NCBI RefSeq assembly: GCF_000010725.1 | Contig: NC_013855.1 | Coordinates: 1,039,501-1,103,500, forward strand | DNA from: Azospirillum sp. B510 | Lineage (GTDB): Bacteria; Pseudomonadota; Alphaproteobacteria; Azospirillales; Azospirillaceae | Length of the DNA stretch: 64,000 bases | Direction: 5' to 3' | Shown here: piece by piece, positions 33,702 to 42,996 of the stretch | Numbering within the stretch: the first letter of the stretch is position 1 | Layout: each line of letters opens with the position of its first letter | Program-made: the position numbers and the translations under genes | The notes under the pieces: generated by a model | What the model saw: the letters and a program-made list of their open reading frames with translations, nothing else | The model's database searches: none | What the model was told of the DNA's origin: nothing

Positions 33702-34964
33702 CAGGGCAATCGCTTGAAGCGGCGCTTGACGCATCGAGTTTAAACGCGGTTGTGGATTCCCTCTGAAGGGCGGGCATGATTCATAGGAGCCTCCATTGAT
33801 GGGAGGCAGGTATGGCGGAAGGGGCTGGCAAGTCGCTGTTGGATCACTTCTCGGCGCTGGAGGATCCGCGTCAGGCATGGAAGGTCGTATATCCGCTGCC
33901 GGAAATCCTGCTCCTGGTGCTGTGTGCCACCCTGGGTGGGGCGGAGAACTTTGTCGAGATCGAGGAGTGGGGCGAGGATCGCCTGGACTTTCTGCGTCGT
34001 TTCCTGCCCTACCGGCGAGGCATCGCCAGCCATGACACGCTCAACGACGTGATGAACGCGCTTGATGGCGAGCTGTTTTCGTCCTGCTTCACGGCGTGGG
34101 TGGACGGGTTGCGCGAGGGCGAGCCGGACATCGTCGCCATTGACGGCAAGACCTCCCGGCGCGCTCACGCTCGGGCTCAGGGGCGCAACCCGCTGCATCT
34201 CGTCTCCGCCTGGGCCAGCCGACAGCGGCTGGTGCTGGGCCAGCAAGCCTGCGAGGCGAAGTCGAACGAGATCACCGCCATTCCACTGCTGCTGGAGCGC
34301 TTGGCCCTGACCGGAGCATTGGTAACCATCGATGCCATGGGGTGCCAGACCAAGATCGCCCAAGCCATTCTCGACAAGGGTGCCGACTATCTGCTGGCGG
34401 TGAAGGGCAACTGGCCGATCCTGTGCGGGGAAATCGAGCGCTACTTCAGCGAGGCACGCGACGGCGTATCCGACACGTTCACCACCACCGACGGCGACCA
34501 TGGCCGGATCGAAGTCCGCCACCATGTCGTCAGCCACGACGTCGACTGGCTGTCCACCGACCGCCGCTTCCCGGGCGAGCCCCGCTTCCCCGCCTTGACC
34601 AGCATCGCCATGGTCGAGGCCGACGTCGAGCGGGAGGGTAAGCCCAGCCGAGAACGGCGTTACTTTCTCTCCTCGGCACGCCTCGACGCCCGTCTCCTGG
34701 CCCACGCTGTCCGCTGCCATTGGCATGTCGAGAACCGCCTGCACTGGGTGCTTGATGTCGTCTTCCACGACGACCTCTCCCGCTTGCGGTCCGGCTTCGG
34801 CCCTCAAAACATGGCCGCCATCCGGCACATGGCCATAAACCTCATCCGAAAGGCCCCAGGCAAACAGAGCCTGACCGTCAAGCGTAAGAAAATGTCCTGG
34901 AACGCCGACTACCTCGAAACCGTCATCCGGCAGCGCGGCTAACGTCGGTCAAGCGATTGCCCTG
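33702..34964 (+). mobile_element. ISAs1-family insertion sequence (1263 bp)
   Basis: The ends are perfect 16-bp inverted repeats, CAGGGCAATCGCTTGA at 33702-33717 and its complement at 34949-34964. It carries one transposase gene. The flanking 10-bp duplication is identical on both sides, so the insertion has not decayed and may be recent. It lies within an importer operon, in the same orientation. Confidence 0.93.
33812..34942 (+). CDS. ISAs1-family transposase
   Basis: A 376-residue DDE transposase. The N-terminal part LLDHFSALEDPRQAWKVVYP and LVLCATLGGAENFVEIEEWG is the DUF4338/DDE_Tnp_1-associated segment of the family. DIVAIDGKTSRRA holds the first catalytic aspartate, ALVTIDAMGCQTKIA the second, and HWHVENRLHWVLDVVFHDD the glutamate region. 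GKTSRRAHA and the DYLLAVKGNW motif are also typical. The gene looks intact, ending 7 bases before the right inverted repeat. ATG 33812 is preceded by a GGGAGGCAGGT, a fair ribosome site. Confidence 0.93.
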   Translation: MAEGAGKSLLDHFSALEDPRQAWKVVYPLPEILLLVLCATLGGAENFVEIEEWGEDRLDFLRRFLPYRRGIASHDTLNDVMNALDGELFSSCFTAWVDGLREGEPDIVAIDGKTSRRAHARAQGRNPLHLVSAWASRQRLVLGQQACEAKSNEITAIPLLLERLALTGALVTIDAMGCQTKIAQAILDKGADYLLAVKGNWPILCGEIERYFSEARDGVSDTFTTTDGDHGRIEVRHHVVSHDVDWLSTDRRFPGEPRFPALTSIAMVEADVEREGKPSRERRYFLSSARLDARLLAHAVRCHWHVENRLHWVLDVVFHDDLSRLRSGFGPQNMAAIRHMAINLIRKAPGKQSLTVKRKKMSWNADYLETVIRQRG

Positions 34965-34974
34965 GCCGGTCACG
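34965..34974. repeat. 10-bp target site duplication, right copy
   Basis: GCCGGTCACG directly follows the right inverted repeat, and the dppC-like frame resumes from it in the frame left at 33701. Confidence 0.9.
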
Positions 34975-35859
34975 GCGGCGTTCCCCGTCCCTCCTCCGCA
35001 AAGGGCCGGAACAGCCGCTCGCCGGCCGCCCTGCTGCTGCGCCAGCTGTTCCGCCGCCGGCTGGTGGTGCTGTCGGTCCTGATCATGCTGGCGATCCTGG
35101 CGGTGGCGCTGCTGGCGCCGTGGATCACCCCCTTCAACCCGATGAAGATGGATATCCTCGGCCGGCTGAAGCCGCCCTCCGCCGCCCACTGGTTCGGCAC
35201 CGACGAGTATGGCCGCGACGTGCTGTCCCGCGTGATGCTGGGCGCCCGGCTGTCGCTGCTGGTCGGCCTGCTGGTCGTGGTGGTGGCGACGCTGCTCGGC
35301 ACGCTGCTGGGGCTTGCCGCCGGCTATGTCCGGCCGTTGGACGGGCTGCTGATGCGGCTGACCGACGCGCTGATGGCCTTCCCGGACATCCTGCTCGCCA
35401 TCGCCTTCATGGCGGCGCTGGGGCCGTCGCTCTACAATGTCGTGCTGGCGCTCGGCATCGTCTACACCCCGCGCGTCGCCCGCGTGGTGCGCGCCGCCTG
35501 CCTCGTGGTGCGCGAGATGCCCTTCATCGAGGCGGCGACCGCGCTCGGCGCCTCCACCCCGCGCATCGTCTTCCTGCACATCCTGCCCAACCTGATCTCG
35601 CCGATCCTGGTGCAGGCCACCTTCATCTTCGCCTACGCCATCCTGACCGAGGCGGCCTTGTCGTTCCTCGGCGTCGGCGTGCCGCCGACCACGCCGACCT
35701 GGGGCAACATGATCGCCGGCGCCCAGCAATATTTCCAGCAGGCCGACTGGCTGATCCTGTTCCCCGGCTGCGCCATCGTCCTGACCGTGCTGTCGTTGCA
35801 GATCGTCGGCGACGGGCTGCGCGACGCGCTCGACCCCCGGCTCCAGAAGGCGAAATGAG

Positions 35860-37506
35860 ATGAGCGCCTCCCTCCTCATCAAGGGCGCCCGCGTCATCGA
35901 CGGCACCGGCGCCCCCTGGTTCCCGGCCGATGTGCTGGTGGAGCGCGGGCGCATCGCCGCCATCGGCCCGATGCTCGACGCGCCCGACGCCGAACCGCTG
36001 GAAGCCCAAGGCCGCTTCCTCGCCCCCGGCTTCATCGACGCCCATTGCCATGACGACCTGATCCAGCTGCGCCAGCCCGGCCGGCCGGAGAAGGTGGCGC
36101 AGGGCGTCACCACCGTGGTGGTCGGCAACTGCTCCTTCGGACTCTACCCGCGGAGCCCCGACAGCGCCGGCCCCTTGCGCGAGCATTTCGGCAACCTGCT
36201 GGGCACGGTGTCGGACCAGGAGAGCTTCGCCGACTTCACCGCCTACCGCGCCGCCCTCGACGGGCGTGGCACCGCCATCAACCTCGTCTCGCTGGTCGGC
36301 CACGCGGCACTCCGCCTCGCCGTCATGGGCTGGGAAAACCGCGCCGCCACGGCGCAGGAGCGCGAGGCGATGGCGGCATTGCTGGCCGAGCAGTTGCGCC
36401 AGGGCGCGCACGGCCTGTCGCTCGGCCTGGTCTATCCGCCCAGCGCCTGGGCCGACCGCGCCGAGCTGGTGCGGCTGGCCGAGGTGGTGGCGGCGCATGG
36501 CGCGCTGCTGACCGCCCATGTCCGCTCCTACGAGGGCGGGCTGATCGCCTCGGTCGACGAGTTCCTCGACCTGCTGAAGGCCGGCGGGGCGAGCGGCCTG
36601 CTCTCCCACCTGCAAGCCGCCGGACGGCCCTATTGGGGAAGCCTGCCGCGGGCGGTGGAGCGGCTGGAGATCGCGCGGCGGGACGGCACCGACGTCAGCT
36701 TCGACATGTACCCCTACCCGGCCGGCTCCAGCACCATCCTGCAACTGCTGCCGCCCTCGGCGCTGGCGGGCGGGGTAGAGGCCCTGCTGGCGCGCATGGC
36801 CGATGCCGACGGGCTGGCGGCTCTGCGCCGCGCGGTGGAGGACGGCGAGGCGCCGGGTGACGCCGGCTGGGAATCCAAGATCCGCCTGATCGGCTGGGAG
36901 AATGTCCGCATCGGCGGCGTCGGCGAGCCGGACCTGCGCACCCTGGAAGGGCTGTCGCTGGCCGAGATCGCCGAGGTCGCGACGGAGCAGCCCTTCGACA
37001 CGCTGGTCCGGCTGGTCCGCGCCGACCGTGGCCGCACCAACATCGTCATGTTCCAGCTGGACGGGGCCGATCTGGAAACCGCGCTGTCGCACCCGCTGCA
37101 CATGCTGGGATCCGACGGGCTGCCGCGCGAGACCGGCAAGCCGCATCCCCGCGCCTTCGGCAGCTTCCCGCGCTATCTCGCCCGTGCCCTGAACGGCGAG
37201 GGCAGGCTCGGGCTGGAGGATGCCGTGCGACACATGACCGCCGTCCCGGCCCAGCGCTTCGGCCTGTCCGAGCGCGGGCTGGTCCGGCCGGGGATGGTGG
37301 CCGACCTGACCCTGTTCACCGCCGACGTCGCCGACCGCGCGACCTTCCAGAGCCCGACCCTGCCGCCGCACGGCATCACCGACGTGCTGGTCGCCGGACA
37401 GCCCGTCCTGCGCGGCGGCGAACATACCGGGGCGCGGCCGGGCAGGACCCTGACCCGCAACCGACCCGTCCGGAACAACCCTTTCCAATCAGCGAGGACC
37501 GAATGA
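35860..37506 (+). CDS. N-acyl-D-amino-acid deacylase family amidohydrolase
   Basis: A 548-residue zinc amidohydrolase of the D-aminoacylase group. The sequence APGFIDAHCHDD is the first metal motif, and VVVGNCSFGLYP contains the cysteine that serves as a metal ligand in D-aminoacylase. LTAHVRSYEGG and LLSHLQAAGR carry further histidines, and LGSDGLPRE the late aspartate. The C-terminus returns to a small beta domain, VRPGMVADLTLF. Such enzymes release D-amino acids from N-acyl or related forms. The gene starts two bases after the permease stop and overlaps the ridA gene, so the enzyme is co-expressed with the importer. Confidence 0.87.
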   Translation: MSASLLIKGARVIDGTGAPWFPADVLVERGRIAAIGPMLDAPDAEPLEAQGRFLAPGFIDAHCHDDLIQLRQPGRPEKVAQGVTTVVVGNCSFGLYPRSPDSAGPLREHFGNLLGTVSDQESFADFTAYRAALDGRGTAINLVSLVGHAALRLAVMGWENRAATAQEREAMAALLAEQLRQGAHGLSLGLVYPPSAWADRAELVRLAEVVAAHGALLTAHVRSYEGGLIASVDEFLDLLKAGGASGLLSHLQAAGRPYWGSLPRAVERLEIARRDGTDVSFDMYPYPAGSSTILQLLPPSALAGGVEALLARMADADGLAALRRAVEDGEAPGDAGWESKIRLIGWENVRIGGVGEPDLRTLEGLSLAEIAEVATEQPFDTLVRLVRADRGRTNIVMFQLDGADLETALSHPLHMLGSDGLPRETGKPHPRAFGSFPRYLARALNGEGRLGLEDAVRHMTAVPAQRFGLSERGLVRPGMVADLTLFTADVADRATFQSPTLPPHGITDVLVAGQPVLRGGEHTGARPGRTLTRNRPVRNNPFQSARTE

Positions 37507-37886
37507 CCAACCGCAAGCCGATTTTCGCCGAAAAGGCGGTGAAGCCCGCCGGCCAGTACAGCCATGCCATCGTCGCGAACGGCTTCGTCCATGTGTCGGG
37601 CCAGGGGCCGCACCATCCGGAAACCGGCGCCCTGCCCGAGGATTTCGCCGGCGAGGTGCGCCAGACCCTGCGCAACCTCGAGATCATCCTGAAGGCCGCC
37701 GGCACCGACCTCGCCCATGTGGTGAAGGTCAACAGCTATCTCAGCGACCTCGGCCGCTTCCAGGAATACAACGCCATCTATGCGGAGTTCTTCCCGACCG
37801 AGCCGCCGGCCCGCACCACCATCGGCTGTCAGCTGAACAACATCCAGGTCGAAATCGACTGCGTCGCGGTGCTGCCGGCGGCGTAA
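37503..37886 (+). CDS. RidA family enamine/imine deaminase
   Basis: A 127-residue protein of the RidA/YjgF family. KAVKPAGQYSHAIVANGFVH forms the first strands, and RQTLRNLEIILKAAGTDLAHVV is the central helix. The late FFPTEPPARTTIGCQL contains the arginine that holds the substrate carboxylate. RidA proteins hydrolyse reactive 2-aminoacrylate-type intermediates from PLP enzymes. Its place between a deacylase and a PLP-dependent D-amino-acid enzyme fits removal of enamines made by the latter. The ATG overlaps the stop of the deacylase gene. Confidence 0.9.
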   Translation: MTNRKPIFAEKAVKPAGQYSHAIVANGFVHVSGQGPHHPETGALPEDFAGEVRQTLRNLEIILKAAGTDLAHVVKVNSYLSDLGRFQEYNAIYAEFFPTEPPARTTIGCQLNNIQVEIDCVAVLPAA

Positions 37887-37965
37887 GATCGCGGTCCCAT
37901 GGCCGGTCCCGCCCCTCACGGCCGGGGTCGGCCCCTTTCCCACATCTGCGTTCCGGAGCGGTTCC

Positions 37966-39024
37966 ATGCGCGTCGACGAACTCGACACCCCCGTCCCCGT
38001 CATCGACCTCGATAGGGTCGAGCATAACCTGACCAAGATGCAGGCCTACTGCGACCGGCACGGGTTGGCGCTGCGCCCGCACATCAAGACCCACAAGCTG
38101 CCGCAATTCGCCCGCCGCCAGATCGAGCTGGGCGCCGTCGGCATCACCTGCCAGAAGATCAGCGAGGCGATGGTGATGGCCGACGCCGGCTGCACCGACA
38201 TCCTGCTGACCTACCCCATCGTCGGCGCCGGCAAGGTGGCGCCGCTGGCCGAGCTGGCCGGCAAGACCAAACTGACGGTGGCGCTCGACAACGCCGTCGC
38301 CCTCGACACCGTGGCCGCCGCCGCCACGCGGGCCGGCGTCGAGATCGGCATCCTGGTGGAGTTCGACAGCGGCGACGGCCGCTGCGGCGTGCAGACCGCC
38401 GACGAGGTGCTGACGCTGGCCCGCCGCGCCGCCGGCAACGGGCTGACCCGCTTCCGCGGCCTGATGACCTACCCGCGCGGCCCCCGCACCGTGCCCTTCA
38501 TCGCCGAGGCGCGCAGCCTGCTCGACGGCGCCGGCATCGCGGTGGAGACAGTGTCGGTCGGCGGCACCCCCGGTTGCTGGGACACCCACGAGCTGCCGGG
38601 CGTGACCGAGCTGCGCGTCGGCACCTACATCTATCACGACCGCGCCACCGTCGGCGCCGGGGTGGCGACGCTGGACGAATGCGCCGTGCATGTCCGGGCC
38701 ACCGTGGTCAGCCGCCCGACCCCCGACCGCGCCGTTCTTGATTGCGGCAGCAAGACGCTGTCGAGCGACCGCGTCGCCCCGTCGGTGGGGGAAGGCTACG
38801 GCCTGATCCTCGATTACCCCGACGCGGTGATCGTCCGCGTCAACGAGGAGCATGCAGTGGTGGATCTGAGCCACTGCGCGACGAAGCCGGAGATCGGCGA
38901 CCGCGTCCGCATCCTGCCCAACCATGTCTGCGTGGTGACCAACCTGCATGACCGCATGGTGGTCAGCCGCGACGGCGAGGTCGTCGGCAACTGGCCGGTT
39001 CCGGCGCGCGGCTGCACCCGCTGA
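37966..39024 (+). CDS. D-threonine aldolase/D-serine dehydratase-like PLP enzyme (DSD1 family)
   Basis: A 352-residue fold-type III PLP enzyme. LRPHIKTHKLPQFARRQIEL carries the PLP lysine, in the first barrel strand as in alanine racemase. The C-terminal beta domain ends with ILPNHVCVVTNLHD, whose H-x-C pair binds the divalent metal in D-threonine aldolases and eukaryotic-type D-serine dehydratases. The enzyme should cleave D-threonine-like beta-hydroxy amino acids or dehydrate D-serine. With the deacylase and RidA it suggests use of D-amino acids as nutrients. ATG 37966 lies 79 bases after ridA. Confidence 0.85.
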   Translation: MRVDELDTPVPVIDLDRVEHNLTKMQAYCDRHGLALRPHIKTHKLPQFARRQIELGAVGITCQKISEAMVMADAGCTDILLTYPIVGAGKVAPLAELAGKTKLTVALDNAVALDTVAAAATRAGVEIGILVEFDSGDGRCGVQTADEVLTLARRAAGNGLTRFRGLMTYPRGPRTVPFIAEARSLLDGAGIAVETVSVGGTPGCWDTHELPGVTELRVGTYIYHDRATVGAGVATLDECAVHVRATVVSRPTPDRAVLDCGSKTLSSDRVAPSVGEGYGLILDYPDAVIVRVNEEHAVVDLSHCATKPEIGDRVRILPNHVCVVTNLHDRMVVSRDGEVVGNWPVPARGCTR

Positions 39025-39045
39025 CATCAAATCCAGGATCCCGTC

Positions 39046-40050
39046 ATGGACGCTGACCTCACGCTCGACATCCGCAACCTGCGAACCCACTTCACCGCCG
39101 ATCCCGGCGTGTCGAAGGCGGTGGACGGCGTCTCCTTCGCCGTGCGCCGCAACGAGACGCTGGCGGTCGTCGGCGAATCCGGCAGCGGCAAGTCGGTGAC
39201 CAGCCTGTCGGCGATGCGGCTGATCCCCTCGCCGCCGGGCATCATCGCCGGCGGCGAGATCCTGTTCCGCGGCCGTGACGGGCGGGTGCGCGACCTCGCC
39301 CGCCTCGGCGAGCGCGCCATGCGCGGCGTGCGCGGCAACGAGATCGGCATGATCTTCCAGGAGCCGATGACCTCGCTGAACCCGGTCTACACCGTCGGCG
39401 ACCAGATCGGCGAGGCGCTGCGCCACCACCGGGGCCTCGACCGCCGGGCGGCGCGGGCGGAGGCGCTGGCCATGCTGCGGAAGGTCGGCATCCCGGCGGC
39501 GGAGCGGCGGCTGGACGAATATCCGCACCAGATGTCGGGCGGCATGCGTCAGCGCGTGATGATCGCCATGGCGCTGGCCTGCCGCCCGACCCTGCTGATC
39601 GCCGACGAGCCGACCACCGCGCTCGACGTCACCATCCAGGCGCAGATCCTCGATTTGATGCGGCGTTTGCAGGAGGAGACCGGCACCTCGATCCTGTTCA
39701 TCACCCATAATCTGGGGGTGGTGGCGGAGGTGGCGCACCGGGTGGTGGTGATGTATGCCGGCCGCATCGTCGAGGAGGGCGACGTCCGCTCCCTGCTGAA
39801 ATCGCCCCGGCACCCCTACACCCGCGGGCTGCTGGCCTGCATGCCGCATCCGGGCCAGCGCCGCGGCGACGGCGGCCGGCTGCACGCCATCCCCGGCAGC
39901 GTGCCGAGCCCGATGAACCGCCCGCCCGGTTGCAGCTTCGCCCCGCGCTGCGGGCTGGCCGAACCGGCCTGCACCGCCGCCGAACCCGTTCTGGAACCGG
40001 TCGGCCCCGGCCATGCCGTGCGCTGCCGCCGCTGGAGAGACGTGCAATGA
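39046..40050 (+). CDS. Peptide-type ABC ATPase 1 (DppD type)
   Basis: A 334-residue ATPase with Walker [10 protein letters not shown]-loop [20 protein letters not shown], signature [16 protein letters not shown], Walker [13 protein letters not shown] and the switch region [11 protein letters not shown]. The C-terminal oligopeptide/dipeptide domain is marked by PHPYTRGLL and the cysteines in [15 protein letters not shown], an arrangement that can bind an iron-sulfur cluster in DppD/OppD proteins. It follows the lyase gene after 21 bases and overlaps the partner ATPase gene by four bases (ATGA). Confidence 0.93.
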   Translation: MDADLTLDIRNLRTHFTADPGVSKAVDGVSFAVRRNETLAVVGESGSGKSVTSLSAMRLIPSPPGIIAGGEILFRGRDGRVRDLARLGERAMRGVRGNEIGMIFQEPMTSLNPVYTVGDQIGEALRHHRGLDRRAARAEALAMLRKVGIPAAERRLDEYPHQMSGGMRQRVMIAMALACRPTLLIADEPTTALDVTIQAQILDLMRRLQEETGTSILFITHNLGVVAEVAHRVVVMYAGRIVEEGDVRSLLKSPRHPYTRGLLACMPHPGQRRGDGGRLHAIPGSVPSPMNRPPGCSFAPRCGLAEPACTAAEPVLEPVGPGHAVRCRRWRDVQ

Positions 40051-41060
40051 GCAGCGATGTCGTCACCGATGCCGTGACCGGACAGCCCCTGTTGAGCGTC
40101 CGCAATCTGGAGAAGCGCTTTCCGGTGCGCGGCGGGCTGCTGCAACGGCCGGTCGGCTGGGTGAAGGCGGTGGACGATCTGTCCTTCGACCTGAACCGCG
40201 GCGAGGTGCTGGGGCTGGTCGGCGAATCCGGGTCGGGCAAGACCACCGCCGGGCGCGGCATCCTGCGGCTGATCGAGCCGACCGCCGGCTCCATCCGTTT
40301 CGACGGCCGGGAGATCACCGGCCTGGACAAGGCGGGGATGCGGGCTCTGCGCCGCCGCATGCAGATCGTCTTCCAGGACCCCTATGCCAGCCTCGACCCG
40401 CGCCAGCGCGTGCGCGAGGTGATCGGCGAGGCCTTGACGATCCACGGCATCGGCACCCGCGCCGACCGCCGCGACCGCGTGGCCGCCCTGCTGGAGAAGG
40501 TGGGCCTGGGCGCCGACGCCATGGACCGTTTCCCGCATGAATTCTCCGGCGGCCAGCGCCAGCGCATCGGCATCGCCCGCGCGCTCGCGGTGGAACCCGA
40601 CTTCATCGTCGCCGACGAGCCGGTGTCGGCGCTCGACGTCTCGGTCCAGGCCCAGGTGGTCAATCTGCTGGGCGATTTGCAGCGCGAGCTGGGGCTGGCG
40701 GTGCTGTTCATCGCCCATGACCTGGCGGTGGTGCGTTACATCAGCGACCGGGTGGCGGTGATGTATCTCGGCCGCCTGATGGAGATCGCGCCGAGCGACA
40801 CGCTCTATGAGCGCCCGCGCCACCCCTACAGCATGGCCCTGCTGTCGGCCGCCCCCGCCCCGGACCCCGACGCGCCGAAGAGGCGCCTGCTGCTGGAGGG
40901 CGACCTGCCGAGCCCGATGAACCCGCCATCCGGCTGCGTCTTCCGGACGCGGTGCCCGTTCGCGCTGCCCGCCTGCGCCGAACCGGAAGCCCGGACGCTG
41001 CGTGAGGTGGCGCCGGGGCATTCGGTGGCGTGTGTTCGGGATGATGTGGGGGTGGGGTGA
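40047..41060 (+). CDS. Peptide-type ABC ATPase 2 (DppF type)
   Basis: A 337-residue ATPase, partner of the preceding one. Walker A is GESGSGKTT, the Q-loop [16 protein letters not shown], the signature [17 protein letters not shown], Walker [13 protein letters not shown], and the switch [11 protein letters not shown]. The C-terminus has the [17 protein letters not shown] segment and [14 protein letters not shown] cysteines. The start at ATG 40047 overlaps the previous stop; upstream frame is shadow. It is the last gene of the importer operon. Immediately behind it the composition changes to the AT-rich reverse transcriptase island. Confidence 0.92.
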   Translation: MSSDVVTDAVTGQPLLSVRNLEKRFPVRGGLLQRPVGWVKAVDDLSFDLNRGEVLGLVGESGSGKTTAGRGILRLIEPTAGSIRFDGREITGLDKAGMRALRRRMQIVFQDPYASLDPRQRVREVIGEALTIHGIGTRADRRDRVAALLEKVGLGADAMDRFPHEFSGGQRQRIGIARALAVEPDFIVADEPVSALDVSVQAQVVNLLGDLQRELGLAVLFIAHDLAVVRYISDRVAVMYLGRLMEIAPSDTLYERPRHPYSMALLSAAPAPDPDAPKRRLLLEGDLPSPMNPPSGCVFRTRCPFALPACAEPEARTLREVAPGHSVACVRDDVGVG

Positions 41061-41125
41061 GGGGGCCTATTGTGCCGGAGGCGAGCTTACCCGCGCCTAT
41101 AGAAACAATGTATAAAAACATAATT

Positions 41126-42928
41126 TCATATAATCTTTAGTCTCTTTGCGATAGATTTATAGTAACAATCTTTGAAAACAAGGTAATTTTTAGTTTTTAG
41201 AACAGTTATCTGGTGGCTAGTTGCTGACATATTGCGGAGCGCAGAAAGTAAACAAAGAAATTTAGCGTGAGTTATACCGGTACCACGCGTCGTATTTGGA
41301 GATTTCAACGCATCAAACATATGGTTAAATACATCTTTTTCTTTTAAGAGGCTGGCATGAAATTTATACACCTCGCGAACTCCAGGGTTGAATGTCCTAC
41401 CGAGCAATTCCTTGAAAGCCGTTTCCTCTGCTGAATTTTGGAACAAAGGATAGAATGAGGCCACCAATCTTCCAAGCCTTTGATGTGGAACCCAAAAAAA
41501 TTCAGTATCTCTCAAGGTCATTAAGAGCTCATCTGTGGTCCCATACTTTGATTGCAACCAAAGCTTCGAGTATAGCCCAAAATATTGCTTTTGGTCGTTG
41601 CTTTCTATAATATCCTTAATATACAGGTGACAACGCTTGCTTTCAACAAGCGTCTCTACCAAATTATTTGCCATAGAAACCATTGCCGCATCATCAACTA
41701 GTAGACCTGACGAGGCAGAACGCGCTAGAATTTTAGCAATAGAAGGCGTAAGTGGTCGACTCCTGATTAAGCCATAGACGCTGTCACGAACTGAAGGCCT
41801 TAACTTAATTAAACTCTCAAGCATCTCTGGCTTTATTTTTGCATCAGTTTGAGAAGCCAATCCTAACCAGCGCTTAAGGATTTTCTCTCCATTTCCATTA
41901 TCGAATAATTTGTTTCTAATGCCTCTACTTATTCGAAGCTCAACCACACGCCTATGTCGGGCAAGCGATAACCCGCTTTTTATACGATGCTTTACACTCG
42001 ATTTAAAGCTATCTATACGGGCATTTTCAAGCACACGAAAATGTTTAATCGCCTCATCTCTGGTCAATATAGTTGTCTTCCCACTATTCAAGCGTATCTG
42101 CTTCGTCTGCAAAACAAGGTCAACTGATCTCAGCACCTTCTTTGCTTCCACGATACTATCCACGCCTATATCAATATCATCCATGAAGCGGACAAAATCT
42201 ATGGCTGGGTCACTCGCAAGAAATGAGTCGAGTTCGTAAAGAAAGCAATGAGCCAGTAGACGCGGAGCATCTAAATTAATTTGCGGGAGCCCAATCTCAA
42301 TCCTAGGCGTATAGTCAGGCTGCCACAGAAGATCACTCAAAACATATATCAGCATATCTATTATGCATTCTTCAACTCCGCTTATAGAAGAAATGGCATT
42401 ACGAAGATGAACATATGAAATGCTATCGTAGTAATTTGCGATATCTGTTACAACAACGAAGTTCCTTGTTTTTGAGAAATTGAACAGTGCCTTTTGAAAA
42501 TTAAGCCATGCAGAGAAGGATCCATAACCTGTTTGATCAGAAGAGAATTTGTGGTCTTTTGGCTCAAAGAACGATTTTTTTGTTGGCGCTCTTCCTTTAA
42601 TTTCGCTATAGAGCGCGTCAGAAAGACATTGAAGAACAATTGCATCTTGAACAGCTGGGATAACAAGCTGGCGACACAGTCCTTTACTTTTTTCCAGCAG
42701 AATTCTCTGCGCCTTCTGAGGAAGATAATCTCCAGAAAGTATGATTTGGGATAATTTTTTGCTCTCCAATTTTCGCCCAACATGAAAATCAAAGTTCTCT
42801 ATCCCGTCATTTATAAACTGATCCTTCATATGCTGTCGAACTTTATCCTTCCAAATTCTCTCTATATTAGAAGGAGAAAAAATGGCACGGAGCTTTGCAG
42901 CGCGAATATCAAAACGAGGGGATCTCAT
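41126..42928 (-). CDS. Defence-type (UG/Abi-like) reverse transcriptase, single gene
   Basis: A 600-residue protein. Residues about 85-290 form a reverse transcriptase domain: VVVTDIANYYDSI holds the first catalytic aspartate (Asp162), GLPQINLDAPRLLAH (213 on) is motif B, and FVRFMDDIDIG carries the FMDD box (248-251) in place of YxDD. There is no maturase, Cas1 or integrase domain, and no retron VTG motif is seen. Residues 290-600 look all-helical, as expected for the helical-repeat tails of abortive-infection RTs. RNMSATSH (565-572) has R-x6-H spacing as in HEPN nucleases. The gene is AT-rich with AGA, ATA and TTA codons unlike its neighbours. I cannot assign a DRT/UG class by reading alone. 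The start at 42928 has a weak ribosome site. Confidence 0.85.
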   Translation of the reverse strand: MRSPRFDIRAAKLRAIFSPSNIERIWKDKVRQHMKDQFINDGIENFDFHVGRKLESKKLSQIILSGDYLPQKAQRILLEKSKGLCRQLVIPAVQDAIVLQCLSDALYSEIKGRAPTKKSFFEPKDHKFSSDQTGYGSFSAWLNFQKALFNFSKTRNFVVVTDIANYYDSISYVHLRNAISSISGVEECIIDMLIYVLSDLLWQPDYTPRIEIGLPQINLDAPRLLAHCFLYELDSFLASDPAIDFVRFMDDIDIGVDSIVEAKKVLRSVDLVLQTKQIRLNSGKTTILTRDEAIKHFRVLENARIDSFKSSVKHRIKSGLSLARHRRVVELRISRGIRNKLFDNGNGEKILKRWLGLASQTDAKIKPEMLESLIKLRPSVRDSVYGLIRSRPLTPSIAKILARSASSGLLVDDAAMVSMANNLVETLVESKRCHLYIKDIIESNDQKQYFGLYSKLWLQSKYGTTDELLMTLRDTEFFWVPHQRLGRLVASFYPLFQNSAEETAFKELLGRTFNPGVREVYKFHASLLKEKDVFNHMFDALKSPNTTRGTGITHAKFLCLLSALRNMSATSHQITVLKTKNYLVFKDCYYKSIAKRLKII

Positions 42929-42967
42929 GACAGCCTATCATTATATTACCGTGGAGAGAATAAATAA

Positions 42968-42996
42968 ACTCTATCAACCACCAAGAGCGCAATCAA
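42968..42996 (-). promoter_or_regulatory. Possible promoter of the reverse transcriptase gene
   Basis: On the minus strand TTGATT (42991-42996) and TAGAGT (42968-42973) are separated by 17 bases. Transcription would begin near 42960, leaving a leader of about 30 bases, too short for a large upstream non-coding RNA unless the RNA has its own promoter. Confidence 0.4.

Larger units (their letters stand above)
33677..35858 (+). pseudogene. Peptide-type ABC permease 2 (DppC type), interrupted by an IS
   Basis: The gene starts at ATG 33677, coding MASVPAGH, and is cut in codon 9 by the insertion sequence at 33702-34964. Beyond the second target copy the frame resumes (GGVPRPSSAKGRNSRS, then LFRRRLVVLSVLIMLAILAV) and runs as a normal DppC permease to TGA 35858. 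It includes NPMKMDILGRLKPPSAAHWF and GTDEYGRDVLSRVMLGARLS. Without the IS and one target copy the gene would encode about 302 residues. As it stands, the left piece ends after 29 codons. Restart at GTG 35064 or ATG 35085 would give a protein lacking only the short cytosolic N-terminus. Confidence 0.88.

Noticed and set aside
35064..35858. Independent, intact DppC gene starting at GTG 35064
   Set aside because: The frame is the continuation of the gene that starts at 33677 and is cut by the IS. The GTG has no ribosome site and lies within the first membrane helix. Restart remains possible but is not the native gene.
41126..42928. Group II intron or retron as identity of the reverse transcriptase
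   Set aside because: No maturase or endonuclease domain, no intron RNA domain V-like hairpin noticed nearby, and no retron VTG motif. Gene length and helical tail suit defence RTs better.
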